A stretch of DNA of 64,000 bases, taken from the NCBI GenBank assembly GCA_036267635.1, contig DATAVR010000047.1, positions 66,812 to 130,811 on the forward strand. Reading direction: 5' to 3'. Source of the stretch: JADGRB01 sp036267635 (lineage in GTDB: Bacteria; Myxococcota_A; Polyangia; Fen-1088). The position numbers were made by a program, and so were the translations under genes. The notes below the pieces were generated by a model. The model saw nothing but the letters and a program-made list of their open reading frames with translations. It was not told where the DNA came from and did no database searches. Below, piece by piece: positions 41,583 through 50,274 of this stretch; position 1 is the first letter of the stretch, and every line of letters begins with the position of its first letter.

Positions 41583-44033
41583 ATGGGGAATCGATTCGGT
41601 CGAACGGGGATGACGATGGCCTGCGCCACGATGGGCGTCGCACTCGGGTGCAACGCCGGGCGGGAGAGCGGACCCATGGTCGCGCACGAGCGGATCGTGC
41701 ACGCCCCCGAGCCGCAGCGAGTCCCGATCGTTCCTCTGATCGCGGCGCGTGGCGCACACGCCGCGCCGCGGACGTACGCGGCGCCGATCGCCAACGCCGC
41801 GGTCGACGCGCGCGTCCTGGTCATCACCGCCAACGGGACCGACGCCGCCTTCGGCGCCATCGAGAGCACGTTGCGGTATCTGGGGACGCCCTTCGACGTC
41901 CTCAACGCGACGACCGGGGCTGCGTTGACCGCCGATATGCTCGCGTCCGGAACCCACGGCAGGTACCAGGCCGTCTTCCTCGACCTCGGCGATCTCTCGG
42001 TGGGCGGCACGAGCGCCTTCACCGACGCCGAATTCACGACGCTGGCGACCTACGAGGCCTCCTTCGGCGTGCGCCGCGTGTCGCTCTACACCTCGCCGAC
42101 TGCGGACTACGGCCTCGTCGACAACGGCAGCGTCGATCCCTCCACGTCGCCGATCAGCGCCACCTGCACGGCGGCCGGCCGCACGGTGTTTGTCGGCACC
42201 AACTGTGCCAACGCGGTGAACATCGATGCCGGGTTCGCCTATCCTGCGTCGCCGACCGACGCCTCGACCATCCCGTTGCTGGTCGACGCCGCCGGCAACG
42301 TCTACGCCGCCACCCGCAGCTACCCTGACGGACGCGAGGCGCTGGCCCTCACCTTCGCGCAGGCCTCCTACTTCGTCTCATACCTCGAGCTCGCCTACGG
42401 CCTCCTCGATTGGGCGACACGCGGACTGTTCATCGGCGAGCGTCACGTTTACGCCGTTCCGCAGATCGACGACCTGTTCCTCGCCAGCGACATCTACACG
42501 GGCGGCACCTACCGGATCAGCAGCGCCGACCTGCAGGCCTTCGCCGGCTGGGAGAATGCAACGCGCGCGCAGTCCCTCACCGCGGACTTTCGCTTCGCCT
42601 GGGCGTGCAATGGGCAGGGGTCGCAGTCCATGCCGGGCGATCCGCTGACTGCCCAGGCGATCGCGCAAGGGTCGACTTTCTCCTGGATCAACCACAGCTG
42701 GGACCACCCGATCCTCGACGGGCTCAGCTACGCCGACGTCCTCGACGAATTCACGCGCAACGACCAGTACCTGCGCGGGCTCGGCCTCATGCCCTACGCG
42801 ACGGCCAACGCCGTCACGCCGAGCATCTCGGGGCTCGGCAGCGCCGATGCCATGCGGGCCATTGAGGCCGCGGGGATAGCGCAGATCGTGAGCGATACGT
42901 CGGCCGCGGGCGAGGACAACCCGTCGCCGAACACCGGGATCCTGAACGCGTTGCAACCGAGCGTCCTCGAGATCCCGCGCATTCCGAGCGAGCTCTATTA
43001 CGACGTTTCGCAGCCGACGGAGTGGATCCCGGAGTACCAGACGCTCCTTTCGCAGAGCAACGTCGACTACGCGACGATCATCGGCACCCAGAGCGACGCG
43101 CTCCTGCAGTACATGCTGAACGGCAACAACGACCCCTGGATGTTCCATCAGGCCAACACCCGCAACTACGACGGAGCCGGGCACAGCCTGCTCACCGATC
43201 TGCTCGACGCCACGTTCGGGAAGTACGCCGCGGTGGCGACCCTCCCCATCGTCAGCCCGACCATGGATGATCTGGCGGGGCGGGTGCGGAACCGGATGGC
43301 GTTCAACGCTTCAGGCGTCGTCGCCACGGTGCAGGCGGGCAGCTCCCTGCTGGTCAGCGTGGGCAGCGCCGCGACCGTGCCCGTCACGGGGCTCTGCACG
43401 CCGGGCGCCGAGAGCTACGCGGACCAGACGATCTCGTACCTGGCGCTCGAGGCCGGGCAGTCGGTGACGTTGTCGCTGACCGACTGCAACCCCGGATTCG
43501 CGGGCGGGGGTGGGGCCGGTGGCGCCGCGGGAGCGGGCGGCGCAGGGCCTGTCACGGGCGCAGGCGGCGCCAGCGGAGCCTCGGGCCTCGCTGGCATGAG
43601 CGGCGTCACCGGTCTGGCCGGCGCCGGCGGGGCCGCGGGGAGCGGCGCGGGCGGGATCGGGGGCGCGGCTGGAGGCACGGCGGGCGTCGGCGGCATGGCT
43701 GGCGCGGGCGAAGGAGAGACCGGCGCCGGTGGGGGCGGCGAAGGGGAGCGGAGCGACGCCTCGGTGTCGACCGGGGGCAAGAGCGGGGGCGGTGTGGGCG
43801 GCGCCGGTGAAGGGGCCACGGGCGGCAGCGGCGGGAACCGCAACGACGCGAGCGCGGTGCCGCCGCCTCCGCCGACCGGGGCCGGGTGCAACTGCGCCTT
43901 CAGCGACGACCTGCCTGGTCCGGGAGCGTTCCTCTTCACCCTGTTCGGCGGCGGGCTCGCGGTGCGCGGGCGACGCCGGGGGAAGACGTCGTCGTCGCGA
44001 CCGTCGTCCCGCAGCGCGCCCGGCTCGTGCTAG
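41583..44033 (+). CDS. Agd3-like polysaccharide deacetylase, lipoprotein with MYXO-CTERM tail (paralogue 2)
   Basis: Encodes 816 residues and is collinear with the preceding gene through the whole catalytic region. It has a lipobox (GVALGC, Cys23), AVPQIDDLFL (Asp296, Asp297) and FSWINHSWDHPILDG (His371, His375), plus PWMFHQANTRNYDG and NHS-type conserved blocks. The linker is longer than in paralogue 1, about 120 residues rich in Gly and Ala, and then GCNCAFSDD, a hydrophobic segment and GRRRGK form the MYXO-CTERM tail. A further 18 residues rich in Ser follow the Arg cluster. The tandem arrangement with copied promoter shows a local duplication. bioA begins 10 bases after the stop. Confidence 0.75.
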   Translation: MGNRFGRTGMTMACATMGVALGCNAGRESGPMVAHERIVHAPEPQRVPIVPLIAARGAHAAPRTYAAPIANAAVDARVLVITANGTDAAFGAIESTLRYLGTPFDVLNATTGAALTADMLASGTHGRYQAVFLDLGDLSVGGTSAFTDAEFTTLATYEASFGVRRVSLYTSPTADYGLVDNGSVDPSTSPISATCTAAGRTVFVGTNCANAVNIDAGFAYPASPTDASTIPLLVDAAGNVYAATRSYPDGREALALTFAQASYFVSYLELAYGLLDWATRGLFIGERHVYAVPQIDDLFLASDIYTGGTYRISSADLQAFAGWENATRAQSLTADFRFAWACNGQGSQSMPGDPLTAQAIAQGSTFSWINHSWDHPILDGLSYADVLDEFTRNDQYLRGLGLMPYATANAVTPSISGLGSADAMRAIEAAGIAQIVSDTSAAGEDNPSPNTGILNALQPSVLEIPRIPSELYYDVSQPTEWIPEYQTLLSQSNVDYATIIGTQSDALLQYMLNGNNDPWMFHQANTRNYDGAGHSLLTDLLDATFGKYAAVATLPIVSPTMDDLAGRVRNRMAFNASGVVATVQAGSSLLVSVGSAATVPVTGLCTPGAESYADQTISYLALEAGQSVTLSLTDCNPGFAGGGGAGGAAGAGGAGPVTGAGGASGASGLAGMSGVTGLAGAGGAAGSGAGGIGGAAGGTAGVGGMAGAGEGETGAGGGGEGERSDASVSTGGKSGGGVGGAGEGATGGSGGNRNDASAVPPPPPTGAGCNCAFSDDLPGPGAFLFTLFGGGLAVRGRRRGKTSSSRPSSRSAPGSC

Positions 44034-44043
44034 TCAGAGGGGG

Positions 44044-45456
44044 ATGACGAGCCGAAACGGGCCGCCGGGCGATCTGGCGGCCCGCGACCTTGCCGCCTTC
44101 TGGCATCCCTGCAGCCAGATGCGCGACTACCGCGACTTCCCTCCGCTGGAGATTGTCGGCGCGCGGGGCGTGCGGCTGCAACTCGCCGACGGGCGCGAGA
44201 TCCTCGACGCCATCTCCAGCTGGTGGTGCAAGTCGCTCGGCCACGGCCATCCCCGCCTCGGGGCGGCGTTGCGCGAGCAGCAGGAGGCGTTCGAGCACGT
44301 CATCACCGCCAACACGACGAGCGCGCCGCTGGTCCGACTCTGCGAGCGGCTGCTGGCGGCGGCCAACGGTTTGCCGACGAAGACCTGGGGCGCGGCGGCG
44401 CCGGCGGGGCGCGTTCCGGGTCACTTCGGAAAGGTGTTTCTGGCCGACAACGGCTCGACCGCGGTCGAGATCGCGCTCAAGATGGCGCTGCAGGCGCAGG
44501 CGCAACGGGGGGCCCCCGGCCGCACCCGCTTCGCCGCTTTCGAGAACGGCTACCACGGCGAGACGGTGGGCGCGCTCTCCGTCGGCGATCTCGAGCTCTA
44601 CGCGGCGCCGTACCGCTCGCTCTGCTTTCCGGTCGAGCGGATTCGCGCGCTTCCCTACCGGAGCGGACCGCACGATCCGTCCTGGCTCGACGCCGGCGAG
44701 GCCTGGCCGGCGATCGAACGGACGCTCACTGCCCAGGCCGAAACGCTGGCCGCCATCGTCTACGAGCCGGTCTTGCAGGCGGCCGGCGGCATGTTGTTCT
44801 ACAGCCCCGATCTCCTGCGCCGGCTGCGCGTCTGGGCCGACGCGCACGGCGTCTATCTGATCGCCGACGAGATCGCGGCGGGGATGGGGCGGCTGGGGGC
44901 GATCCTCGGCAGCCATCTGGCCGGGCCGGGCGCGTTGCCCGACTTCGCGGCGCTCTCCAAGGGGCTGACGGGCGGCGTGCTGCCGCTCTCGGCGGTGCTG
45001 ACCACCGATGCCATCTACGACCTCTTCGACGCCGACTACGCCGACGGGCGCGCCTTTCTCCACTCCAACACCTATACCGGCAACGCGCTGGGGGTGGCGG
45101 TGGCCAACGCCGTGCTCGACGTGTTTGCCGACGACGACGTGCTCGGGCGCGCGGCGGTGCAGGGGGCGCGGCTGCGCGCGGCGCTGGAGGCGGTCGCGGC
45201 GCCGCGGCCGTATCTTCGCAACCTGCGCGCCTGCGGGATGGTGGCCGCGGTCGACGTCCGGGCCGCCGACGGGAGCGCGCGAGATCCGCGGCACCGCACC
45301 GGCTACGCCGTCTACCGAGAGGCGGTCCGGCGGGGCGCGCTGCTGCGGCCGATCGGCGACACCATGTATCTCTACCCGCCGCTCACCGTGACCGAGGCCG
45401 AGATCGAGGAGATGGTCTCCGTCCTCGCCGCCAGCCTCGACGCCGTCGTCGTCTAG
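44044..45456 (+). CDS. bioA: Adenosylmethionine-8-amino-7-oxononanoate aminotransferase
   Basis: Encodes 470 residues. FWHPCSQMRDY at the N-terminus and ISSWWCKSLGHGHP are typical of BioA. FLADNGSTAVEIALKMALQ and FENGYHGETVGALSVG form the PLP phosphate site, IADEIAAGMGRLG holds the PLP-ring Asp, and LSKGLTGG holds the PLP-binding Lys306. It converts 8-amino-7-oxononanoate to 7,8-diaminononanoate in biotin synthesis. No other bio gene is in the window. The ATG follows a purine-rich AGAGGGGG and lies 10 bases after the deacetylase stop. Confidence 0.9.
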   Translation: MTSRNGPPGDLAARDLAAFWHPCSQMRDYRDFPPLEIVGARGVRLQLADGREILDAISSWWCKSLGHGHPRLGAALREQQEAFEHVITANTTSAPLVRLCERLLAAANGLPTKTWGAAAPAGRVPGHFGKVFLADNGSTAVEIALKMALQAQAQRGAPGRTRFAAFENGYHGETVGALSVGDLELYAAPYRSLCFPVERIRALPYRSGPHDPSWLDAGEAWPAIERTLTAQAETLAAIVYEPVLQAAGGMLFYSPDLLRRLRVWADAHGVYLIADEIAAGMGRLGAILGSHLAGPGALPDFAALSKGLTGGVLPLSAVLTTDAIYDLFDADYADGRAFLHSNTYTGNALGVAVANAVLDVFADDDVLGRAAVQGARLRAALEAVAAPRPYLRNLRACGMVAAVDVRAADGSARDPRHRTGYAVYREAVRRGALLRPIGDTMYLYPPLTVTEAEIEEMVSVLAASLDAVVV

Positions 45457-45500
45457 CCTCCGCCCAGCCTTCGTCCAGCCTTCGCCCAGCCTTCGTCCAG
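45457..45500. repeat. Four 11-bp tandem units between bioA and a lipoprotein gene
   Basis: CCTCCGCCCAG, CCTTCGTCCAG, CCTTCGCCCAG and CCTTCGTCCAG follow each other exactly from the base after the bioA stop. They fill the convergent spacer to within 2 bases of the next stop codon. Confidence 0.85.
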
Positions 45501-45502
45501 CC

Positions 45503-45763
45503 TCAGGACCCGACGCAGGCGGTGCCGTTGCAGTTGGAATTGGAGCTCATCGAAGCGGGGGTGGGACAGCAGTAGTAGTTGGTGCACTTGGCCGGCCGCT
45601 GACAGGTGAGCCCGCTGTTGCACTCGTCGTGGGCCCCCCCGTCTGCCGGCGTCGAGCAGGAGCTCCCCTCCGCGCCTTGATTGCAACCGGCCGCCAGCAG
45701 CGAGACGACCAGAGCCAACCCTCGGGCCGTCCGCCTTGGCAGCCGACGTTTGTCCGGGACCAC
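45503..45763 (-). CDS. Small Cys-rich lipoprotein
   Basis: Encodes 86 residues from GTG. A basic N-terminus and the lipobox SLLAAGC predict lipidation at Cys27. The mature part of 60 residues holds nine further Cys (C-N-SGLTC-RPAKCTNYYCC and so on), which would form disulfides outside the cytoplasm. The pattern resembles one unit of the Cys-rich repeats in the large protein at 54722. Function unknown. Confidence 0.65.
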   Translation of the reverse strand: MVPDKRRLPRRTARGLALVVSLLAAGCNQGAEGSSCSTPADGGAHDECNSGLTCQRPAKCTNYYCCPTPASMSSNSNCNGTACVGS

Positions 45764-45791
45764 GGTGCCGAGTATGGTCCAACTCGCGTGC

Positions 45792-48700
45792 CTAGAAGCT
45801 GACCGCCGTCACGAAGTAGAGCTGGTTTCCGCCGCCCGACTGGAAGCCGTGCGCGTAGCCGAGCTGAATCTGCGAGTCGATGTAGTAGAAGAGCATGAAC
45901 TCGAGGTGGGCCTCGACGCCGGCGTCGGTCTTGAGATCGGTCGGGTGGAACGGTCCCTGGTAGGCGTTGCCGGCGTCGACGAAGGCGGTGCCCCAGATTC
46001 GTCGCAGGTAGACCGGGAAGGTTTGATAGCCCCGCTCGATCCAGAGCAGCGGCGCTCGATATTCGCCGGAGGCGACCAGAAAGCTGTCGCCGGCGACGAC
46101 GTTGACCGGGTAGCCGCGCAAGAAGGCGAACTGCCGTTGCATCAGGAGGACGCTGCGCAGGACGTCCTCGTACCCGTAGCCGCCGAGCGCCCAGAACTGC
46201 CGCTTGTCGCCGATCGAAAATCCTCCCTGCGTGATGAGCGCCAGCGCGTGCAGCCGGGCCCAGGGCGGGGTGAAGTATTCAGTCCACGACCAGTCGATCT
46301 CCGTCGTGCGGAACCTCGTCCCCAGCGTCGGGGCGGAGAGCCGCAGGTTGAGCGCGACGTTTCGCCCCTCCTGGCCGCTGATCGAGTACTGCCAGGAGTG
46401 GGCGTCGGAGAACGACCAGGAGAACTTCAGATCGGCGTAAGGCCCGATCTCGGGTTTGATGGTGATGGCGCCGGTCGGCTCGCCGATCGGGATCGCGCTG
46501 ATCGGGCCGTAGGCGGAGTAGTCGTAGGCGAGGGAGAGATTGCCCGAGGCGTCCGCGGTGCGGAGCACGGGAAGCTGCGCCGAGAGGCTCAACCCCAGGT
46601 TGCGCTGCGTGTAGTCGAGATTGTGGTTGTCGACGATGAGGCCGTTGGTGATGAGATCGACCTTGCTGATCGAAGCGCCGAGCACCGGCCAGAAGCGGTA
46701 ATAGGCGTAGCTGATCTGGCCGGAGGGGCTGCCGCTGGGGGGAAACAGGAAGTTGAACGCGAAGGCGTGGAGTCCCGCCGGGTCGGAGACGCCGGTTTGA
46801 ACCTGGAACGTCTGGCCGAGCCCGAACGGATCACCAGGGAGGCTGAGCGTCCACTGGTGCGGGTACATGTATTTCCAGGGCACGTAGGGGACGATGCGCT
46901 GGGGAAAGGGGACGGCGGCGGCATCCTCGGGGCGGGCGTCGGGCGAATCGGTCTCGGCGTCGAGGTCGGTCGGGCTGTCGAGGCGCGCGTTGGCGAATGG
47001 TTTCGCCGCCACGAACGTGGTCGGATCGTAGGGCATGGTCCAGAGGTCGAAGCCGTCGGTGGTGAAACCGGTGAAGACCAACCGTCGGCTGTCGGGCGAA
47101 ACGACGGGCTGGAAGGCGCCCGAAAGGACGTTGGTCACCTGGAGGAGCTGCCTCGTCGCGATTTCGTAGGCGTAGATGTTGTTGATGCCGCTGCGATCGG
47201 AGGAGAAGAGAACGTAGCGACCGTCGGGCGAGAAGCGGGGATCGATGTCCATCGCCCGATCGACGGAGATGGCCCGATCGGTCGCGGTGGCCAGATCGTA
47301 GAGGTGAATGTCGCGGAAGCCGCCCGGCTTCCAGCGCGAGTAGGCGATGAGGCGACCGTCGGGCGAGAAGGCGGGGGTGAAGGCCAGGCCGGGCGCGCCC
47401 GGCATGAGGATGCGCGGCGCTCCTCCTTCGATCGGCACCAGCGCCAGTTGCCGACTGCCGGTCCCCACCAGCACGCAGACGATCTGGCGTCCGTCGGGCG
47501 AGACGTCGGGCTCGTGGGCCCGGATTCCGAGCGTTAGCTGGCGGATCGTTCCCTGCGCGACGTCGAGCCGGTAGAGATCGTTCCAGGCCAGGTCGGAGTT
47601 GCCCACCAGGCGCAGCGGCAGTGAAATGAAGTTGAGCCGCTGGAAAATCAACGCTTGGCCGTCGGGGGTCGGTGCCGCCGGTCCCCCCCCCTGCATGTCG
47701 GCGATCACCCGGCGCGCGCCGGTGGCCGGGTCGAGCCGGACGTAGGCGGGCGACTGATCGTTGTTGGAGCGGTGAAAGGCGAGCGTGCCGTCGGGGAAGA
47801 ACCGCGGGCCGGGGCCCTCGCTGCGCGGGGACGGAGCGTCCCAGGTGAGACGCGTGGCGCTGGTGAGCGGCCGCCGCTCCGCCTCCTCGACCTCCAGCGT
47901 GTAGCGGTGGGCGATCGAGCGGCGCCAGTCGTCGAACAGACCCGCCCCGAAAATTCCCACGTAGCCGCGGCCGACCGCCTTGATGGCCGTTCGGTTGAGA
48001 CCGCCCGGGATGCAGGTGTCGGCGTAGCGCTGGGAGATCTCGCGGATCTTTCCGGGGCCGTAGCGGTCCTCGATGTAGCGCAGCAGGTTCGACCCGTAGA
48101 GATAAGCCGCCGTCCCCTGCGGGTAGGCGGCCGGGATCGACGAGATTTGATCGAGCCCGAACAACCGCCCTTCGAGGAACGGGACCCGCAGGTGCATGTC
48201 GTAAAAGCTGCTGCGCAGGCGGCCGGCGGTGGTCTGGCGCGACTCCATCAGCACGGCCATCCCCTCGATGAACCAGGTCGGCTCCGCCAGGTTGGGGGCG
48301 TAGGTTCGACCGAGGAGGGTGTTGATCGCCAGCGGGCAGATGCTCAGCATCGTGTCGAGGTGCACGACGTGCGTGAACTCGTGCGTGATGAGCAGCTTCA
48401 CGTAGTCGTCGAAGTCGTTCAGCTCGTCGAGCGAATCGGGCGGGACGCCGAACGCGTTGATGAAGGTGTAGGGGATCGAGCTGGCGGAGCCGTTGGCGCT
48501 GTCCGAGACATCGGTCAGCACGACGGTCACCCGACCGCTCGGCCGCCAGTTGAGGTAGCGGGTGTTGAGCCGGTAGGCGCGCTCGGCGAAGTGAGCGACG
48601 CGCTCGGCGAACGGACGCTCTTCCCCGTAGAAGTGGATGTTGAAGTGCGGCGTCTGGAGCGTGTACCAGTTGGCCCTCGGCACCGTCGGCTCGGGCAGCT

Positions 48701-48803
48701 CGCTCGGCTCGTCGGTCGCGTCGGCGCGCGCCACGCCGGTCGCTATCCCGAGCGCGACCGAGCACGCCACCAGGACGAGGCCGGCCCTGGCGCGCGTTGG
48801 CAT
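45792..48803 (-). CDS. Gluzincin-type protease, TolB-like propeller and outer-membrane barrel in one protein
   Basis: Encodes 1003 residues from ATG 48803. A signal peptide (LVLVACSVALGIATGVARA) precedes a peptidase-MA-like domain with the zinc motif HEFTHVVH (141-148) and WFIEGMAVLME, the downstream Glu ligand. Residues about 330-640 are WD40-like/TolB repeats (SPDGRQIVCVL, FSPDGRLIAYSR, FSPDGRYVLFSSDRSG). The last 350 residues are beta-barrel-like, ending in QLYFVTAVSF with a terminal Phe typical of outer-membrane proteins. The protein is probably anchored in the outer membrane by the barrel, with the protease and propeller outside or in the periplasm. Substrate unknown. Confidence 0.82.
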   Translation of the reverse strand: MPTRARAGLVLVACSVALGIATGVARADATDEPSELPEPTVPRANWYTLQTPHFNIHFYGEERPFAERVAHFAERAYRLNTRYLNWRPSGRVTVVLTDVSDSANGSASSIPYTFINAFGVPPDSLDELNDFDDYVKLLITHEFTHVVHLDTMLSICPLAINTLLGRTYAPNLAEPTWFIEGMAVLMESRQTTAGRLRSSFYDMHLRVPFLEGRLFGLDQISSIPAAYPQGTAAYLYGSNLLRYIEDRYGPGKIREISQRYADTCIPGGLNRTAIKAVGRGYVGIFGAGLFDDWRRSIAHRYTLEVEEAERRPLTSATRLTWDAPSPRSEGPGPRFFPDGTLAFHRSNNDQSPAYVRLDPATGARRVIADMQGGGPAAPTPDGQALIFQRLNFISLPLRLVGNSDLAWNDLYRLDVAQGTIRQLTLGIRAHEPDVSPDGRQIVCVLVGTGSRQLALVPIEGGAPRILMPGAPGLAFTPAFSPDGRLIAYSRWKPGGFRDIHLYDLATATDRAISVDRAMDIDPRFSPDGRYVLFSSDRSGINNIYAYEIATRQLLQVTNVLSGAFQPVVSPDSRRLVFTGFTTDGFDLWTMPYDPTTFVAAKPFANARLDSPTDLDAETDSPDARPEDAAAVPFPQRIVPYVPWKYMYPHQWTLSLPGDPFGLGQTFQVQTGVSDPAGLHAFAFNFLFPPSGSPSGQISYAYYRFWPVLGASISKVDLITNGLIVDNHNLDYTQRNLGLSLSAQLPVLRTADASGNLSLAYDYSAYGPISAIPIGEPTGAITIKPEIGPYADLKFSWSFSDAHSWQYSISGQEGRNVALNLRLSAPTLGTRFRTTEIDWSWTEYFTPPWARLHALALITQGGFSIGDKRQFWALGGYGYEDVLRSVLLMQRQFAFLRGYPVNVVAGDSFLVASGEYRAPLLWIERGYQTFPVYLRRIWGTAFVDAGNAYQGPFHPTDLKTDAGVEAHLEFMLFYYIDSQIQLGYAHGFQSGGGNQLYFVTAVSF

Positions 48804-48811
48804 CGCGCGGG

Positions 48812-48817
48812 ATTCTA
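48812..48817 (-). promoter_or_regulatory. -10-like TAGAAT before the 48803 gene
   Basis: TAGAAT on the minus strand ends 8 bases before ATG 48803, with no Shine-Dalgarno sequence. Confidence 0.4.
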
Positions 48818-48906
48818 GCCGCGCTCCCCGTCGCAACGAAAGCGTCGCTGGCGACCGGCGCCGAACGTGGTTAAGTTACGGCGCTCACAAAACAGGAGAG
48901 ATCGCC

Positions 48907-49332
48907 ATGAAGAGATCCGCGACCGCGAACTGGAAGGGGGGCCTCAAGGCCGGCAAGGGGACGTTTTCGTCCGCCAGCGGGACATTTTCGAACGTGCCTT
49001 ATGATTTTGCGCAGAGGTTCGAGACCGGCACCGGCACCAGCCCCGAGGAGCTGATCGCCGCCGCGCATGCCAGCTGCTTCGCCATGGCGCTGTCGGCGGA
49101 GCTGGAGAAGGTCGGACTTCCGCCGGAGAACATCGATTCGAAGGCGACGGTGTCGCTCGACAAGGTGGAGACCGGGTTCGCGGTGACGACCTCGCACCTC
49201 GAAGTGACCGTGAAGCTCGCCAACCCCGACGCCTCCAAGTTCGAGCGCGCCGCGGAAGCCGCCCGGGCGGGCTGCCCCATCTCCAAGCTCATCTCGAGCG
49301 CGAAGATCACGCTCGACGCCAAGCTCGCCTAA
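48907..49332 (+). CDS. osmC: OsmC-family organic hydroperoxide reductase
   Basis: Encodes 141 residues. HASCFAMALSAEL holds the peroxidatic Cys57 and ARAGCPISKLI the resolving Cys123, the invariant pair of OsmC/Ohr proteins. GGLKAGKGTFSS and GTSPEELIAAAHA are typical of OsmC proper. It detoxifies organic peroxides using lipoyl or thiol reductants in the cytoplasm. AGGAGAG about 10 bases before ATG 48907 is the ribosome binding site. Divergent from the large protease gene. Confidence 0.94.
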   Translation: MKRSATANWKGGLKAGKGTFSSASGTFSNVPYDFAQRFETGTGTSPEELIAAAHASCFAMALSAELEKVGLPPENIDSKATVSLDKVETGFAVTTSHLEVTVKLANPDASKFERAAEAARAGCPISKLISSAKITLDAKLA

Positions 49333-49362
49333 GACCTCGGCCGGAGTGTCCCCCGAGCGGGC

Positions 49363-50247
49363 CTAACGGGGCGTTCGGGTCAGATCCCGGCAGATGCGCA
49401 GATGGCGCAGCGCCGCGCTGTAGTCGCCCGTCAGATCGTAGAGGCGGGCGGCGTTGTAGTGCGCGTCGGCGTTGCGCCCGTCCGCCTCGATGGCGCGCCC
49501 GTAAGCGTCGAGGGCCGCGCTGTTGCGACCTTGGTCCTCGAGCGCGACGCCCAGATTGAACAGCGCGGTCGCGTCGCCCGGGCGGATCACCAGCGCGCGC
49601 CGGTAGTGCGCCTCGGCGGCGGTCATGTCGCCGCGTTCGTGCAGGATCCGCCCGAGGTTGATGTGGGCGTCGGCGTGCTCGGGCGCCTGCATGAGGACCT
49701 GCCGGTAGCTCGCCTCGGCCTGCGCCGGATCGGCGTCGTCGATGTCGCAGCCGATCTCGTAGATCTCCTCGGGGGAGGGGGGGGCGACGTCGCTTCCGGC
49801 GACGATCGCCGGCCGCGCGCGCAGCATTCCGAGCGGCGCCTCGGGGGCGGCGTCGGGCGGCGGCTCGAACGACAGCAGCACCTGTCCCGACTCCACCTGC
49901 CAGCGGGTGTTTCCTTCCTGCACGACGACGGACGATCCTTCCGTACCGAGCTGCACCCCGGTGAGCGGGCTCGTCTCGGGGAGCCGCGCTCGGAGTTTTT
50001 GCAGTGCGCGCCGCACCCGATGCGGTCGAATTCGCTGACTGACCAGCCCCTCCGCCTTGCGGAGCAGCAACAGATCTTGAAACGAGAACCGCAGCTCACC
50101 GCGCTCACCCCGCTCGGGCGAGAGCACGCCGGCGCGCAGATAGGCGCGCAGTCGGCCGGACGAGACGCCGATCATCCGGGCCACGTCCTGGGTCGTGTAG
50201 CCGCTCAAGGCCGCAACAATATACAGCGCGCTATTTTTTGCGCGCAC
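49363..50247 (-). CDS. MerR-type DNA-binding domain fused to TPR repeats
   Basis: Encodes 294 residues from GTG. TTQDVARMIGVSSGRLRAYLRAGVLSP is a MerR-like winged helix-turn-helix, with FSFQDLLLLRKAEGLV and RRALQKLRARLP completing it. A central linker of about 60 residues follows. The C-terminal part from about residue 160 has at least three TPR units (AHINLGRILHERGDMTAAEAH, ALFNLGVALEDQGRNSAALDAY, AHYNAARLYDLTGDYSAALRH). A regulator that binds a protein partner rather than a small ligand is likely. It lies 27 bases after the ku stop and probably shares its transcript. Confidence 0.82.
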   Translation of the reverse strand: MRAKNSALYIVAALSGYTTQDVARMIGVSSGRLRAYLRAGVLSPERGERGELRFSFQDLLLLRKAEGLVSQRIRPHRVRRALQKLRARLPETSPLTGVQLGTEGSSVVVQEGNTRWQVESGQVLLSFEPPPDAAPEAPLGMLRARPAIVAGSDVAPPSPEEIYEIGCDIDDADPAQAEASYRQVLMQAPEHADAHINLGRILHERGDMTAAEAHYRRALVIRPGDATALFNLGVALEDQGRNSAALDAYGRAIEADGRNADAHYNAARLYDLTGDYSAALRHLRICRDLTRTPR

Positions 50248-50274
50248 GATTCGCGGGAGGCGGCGCCGCCGTGG

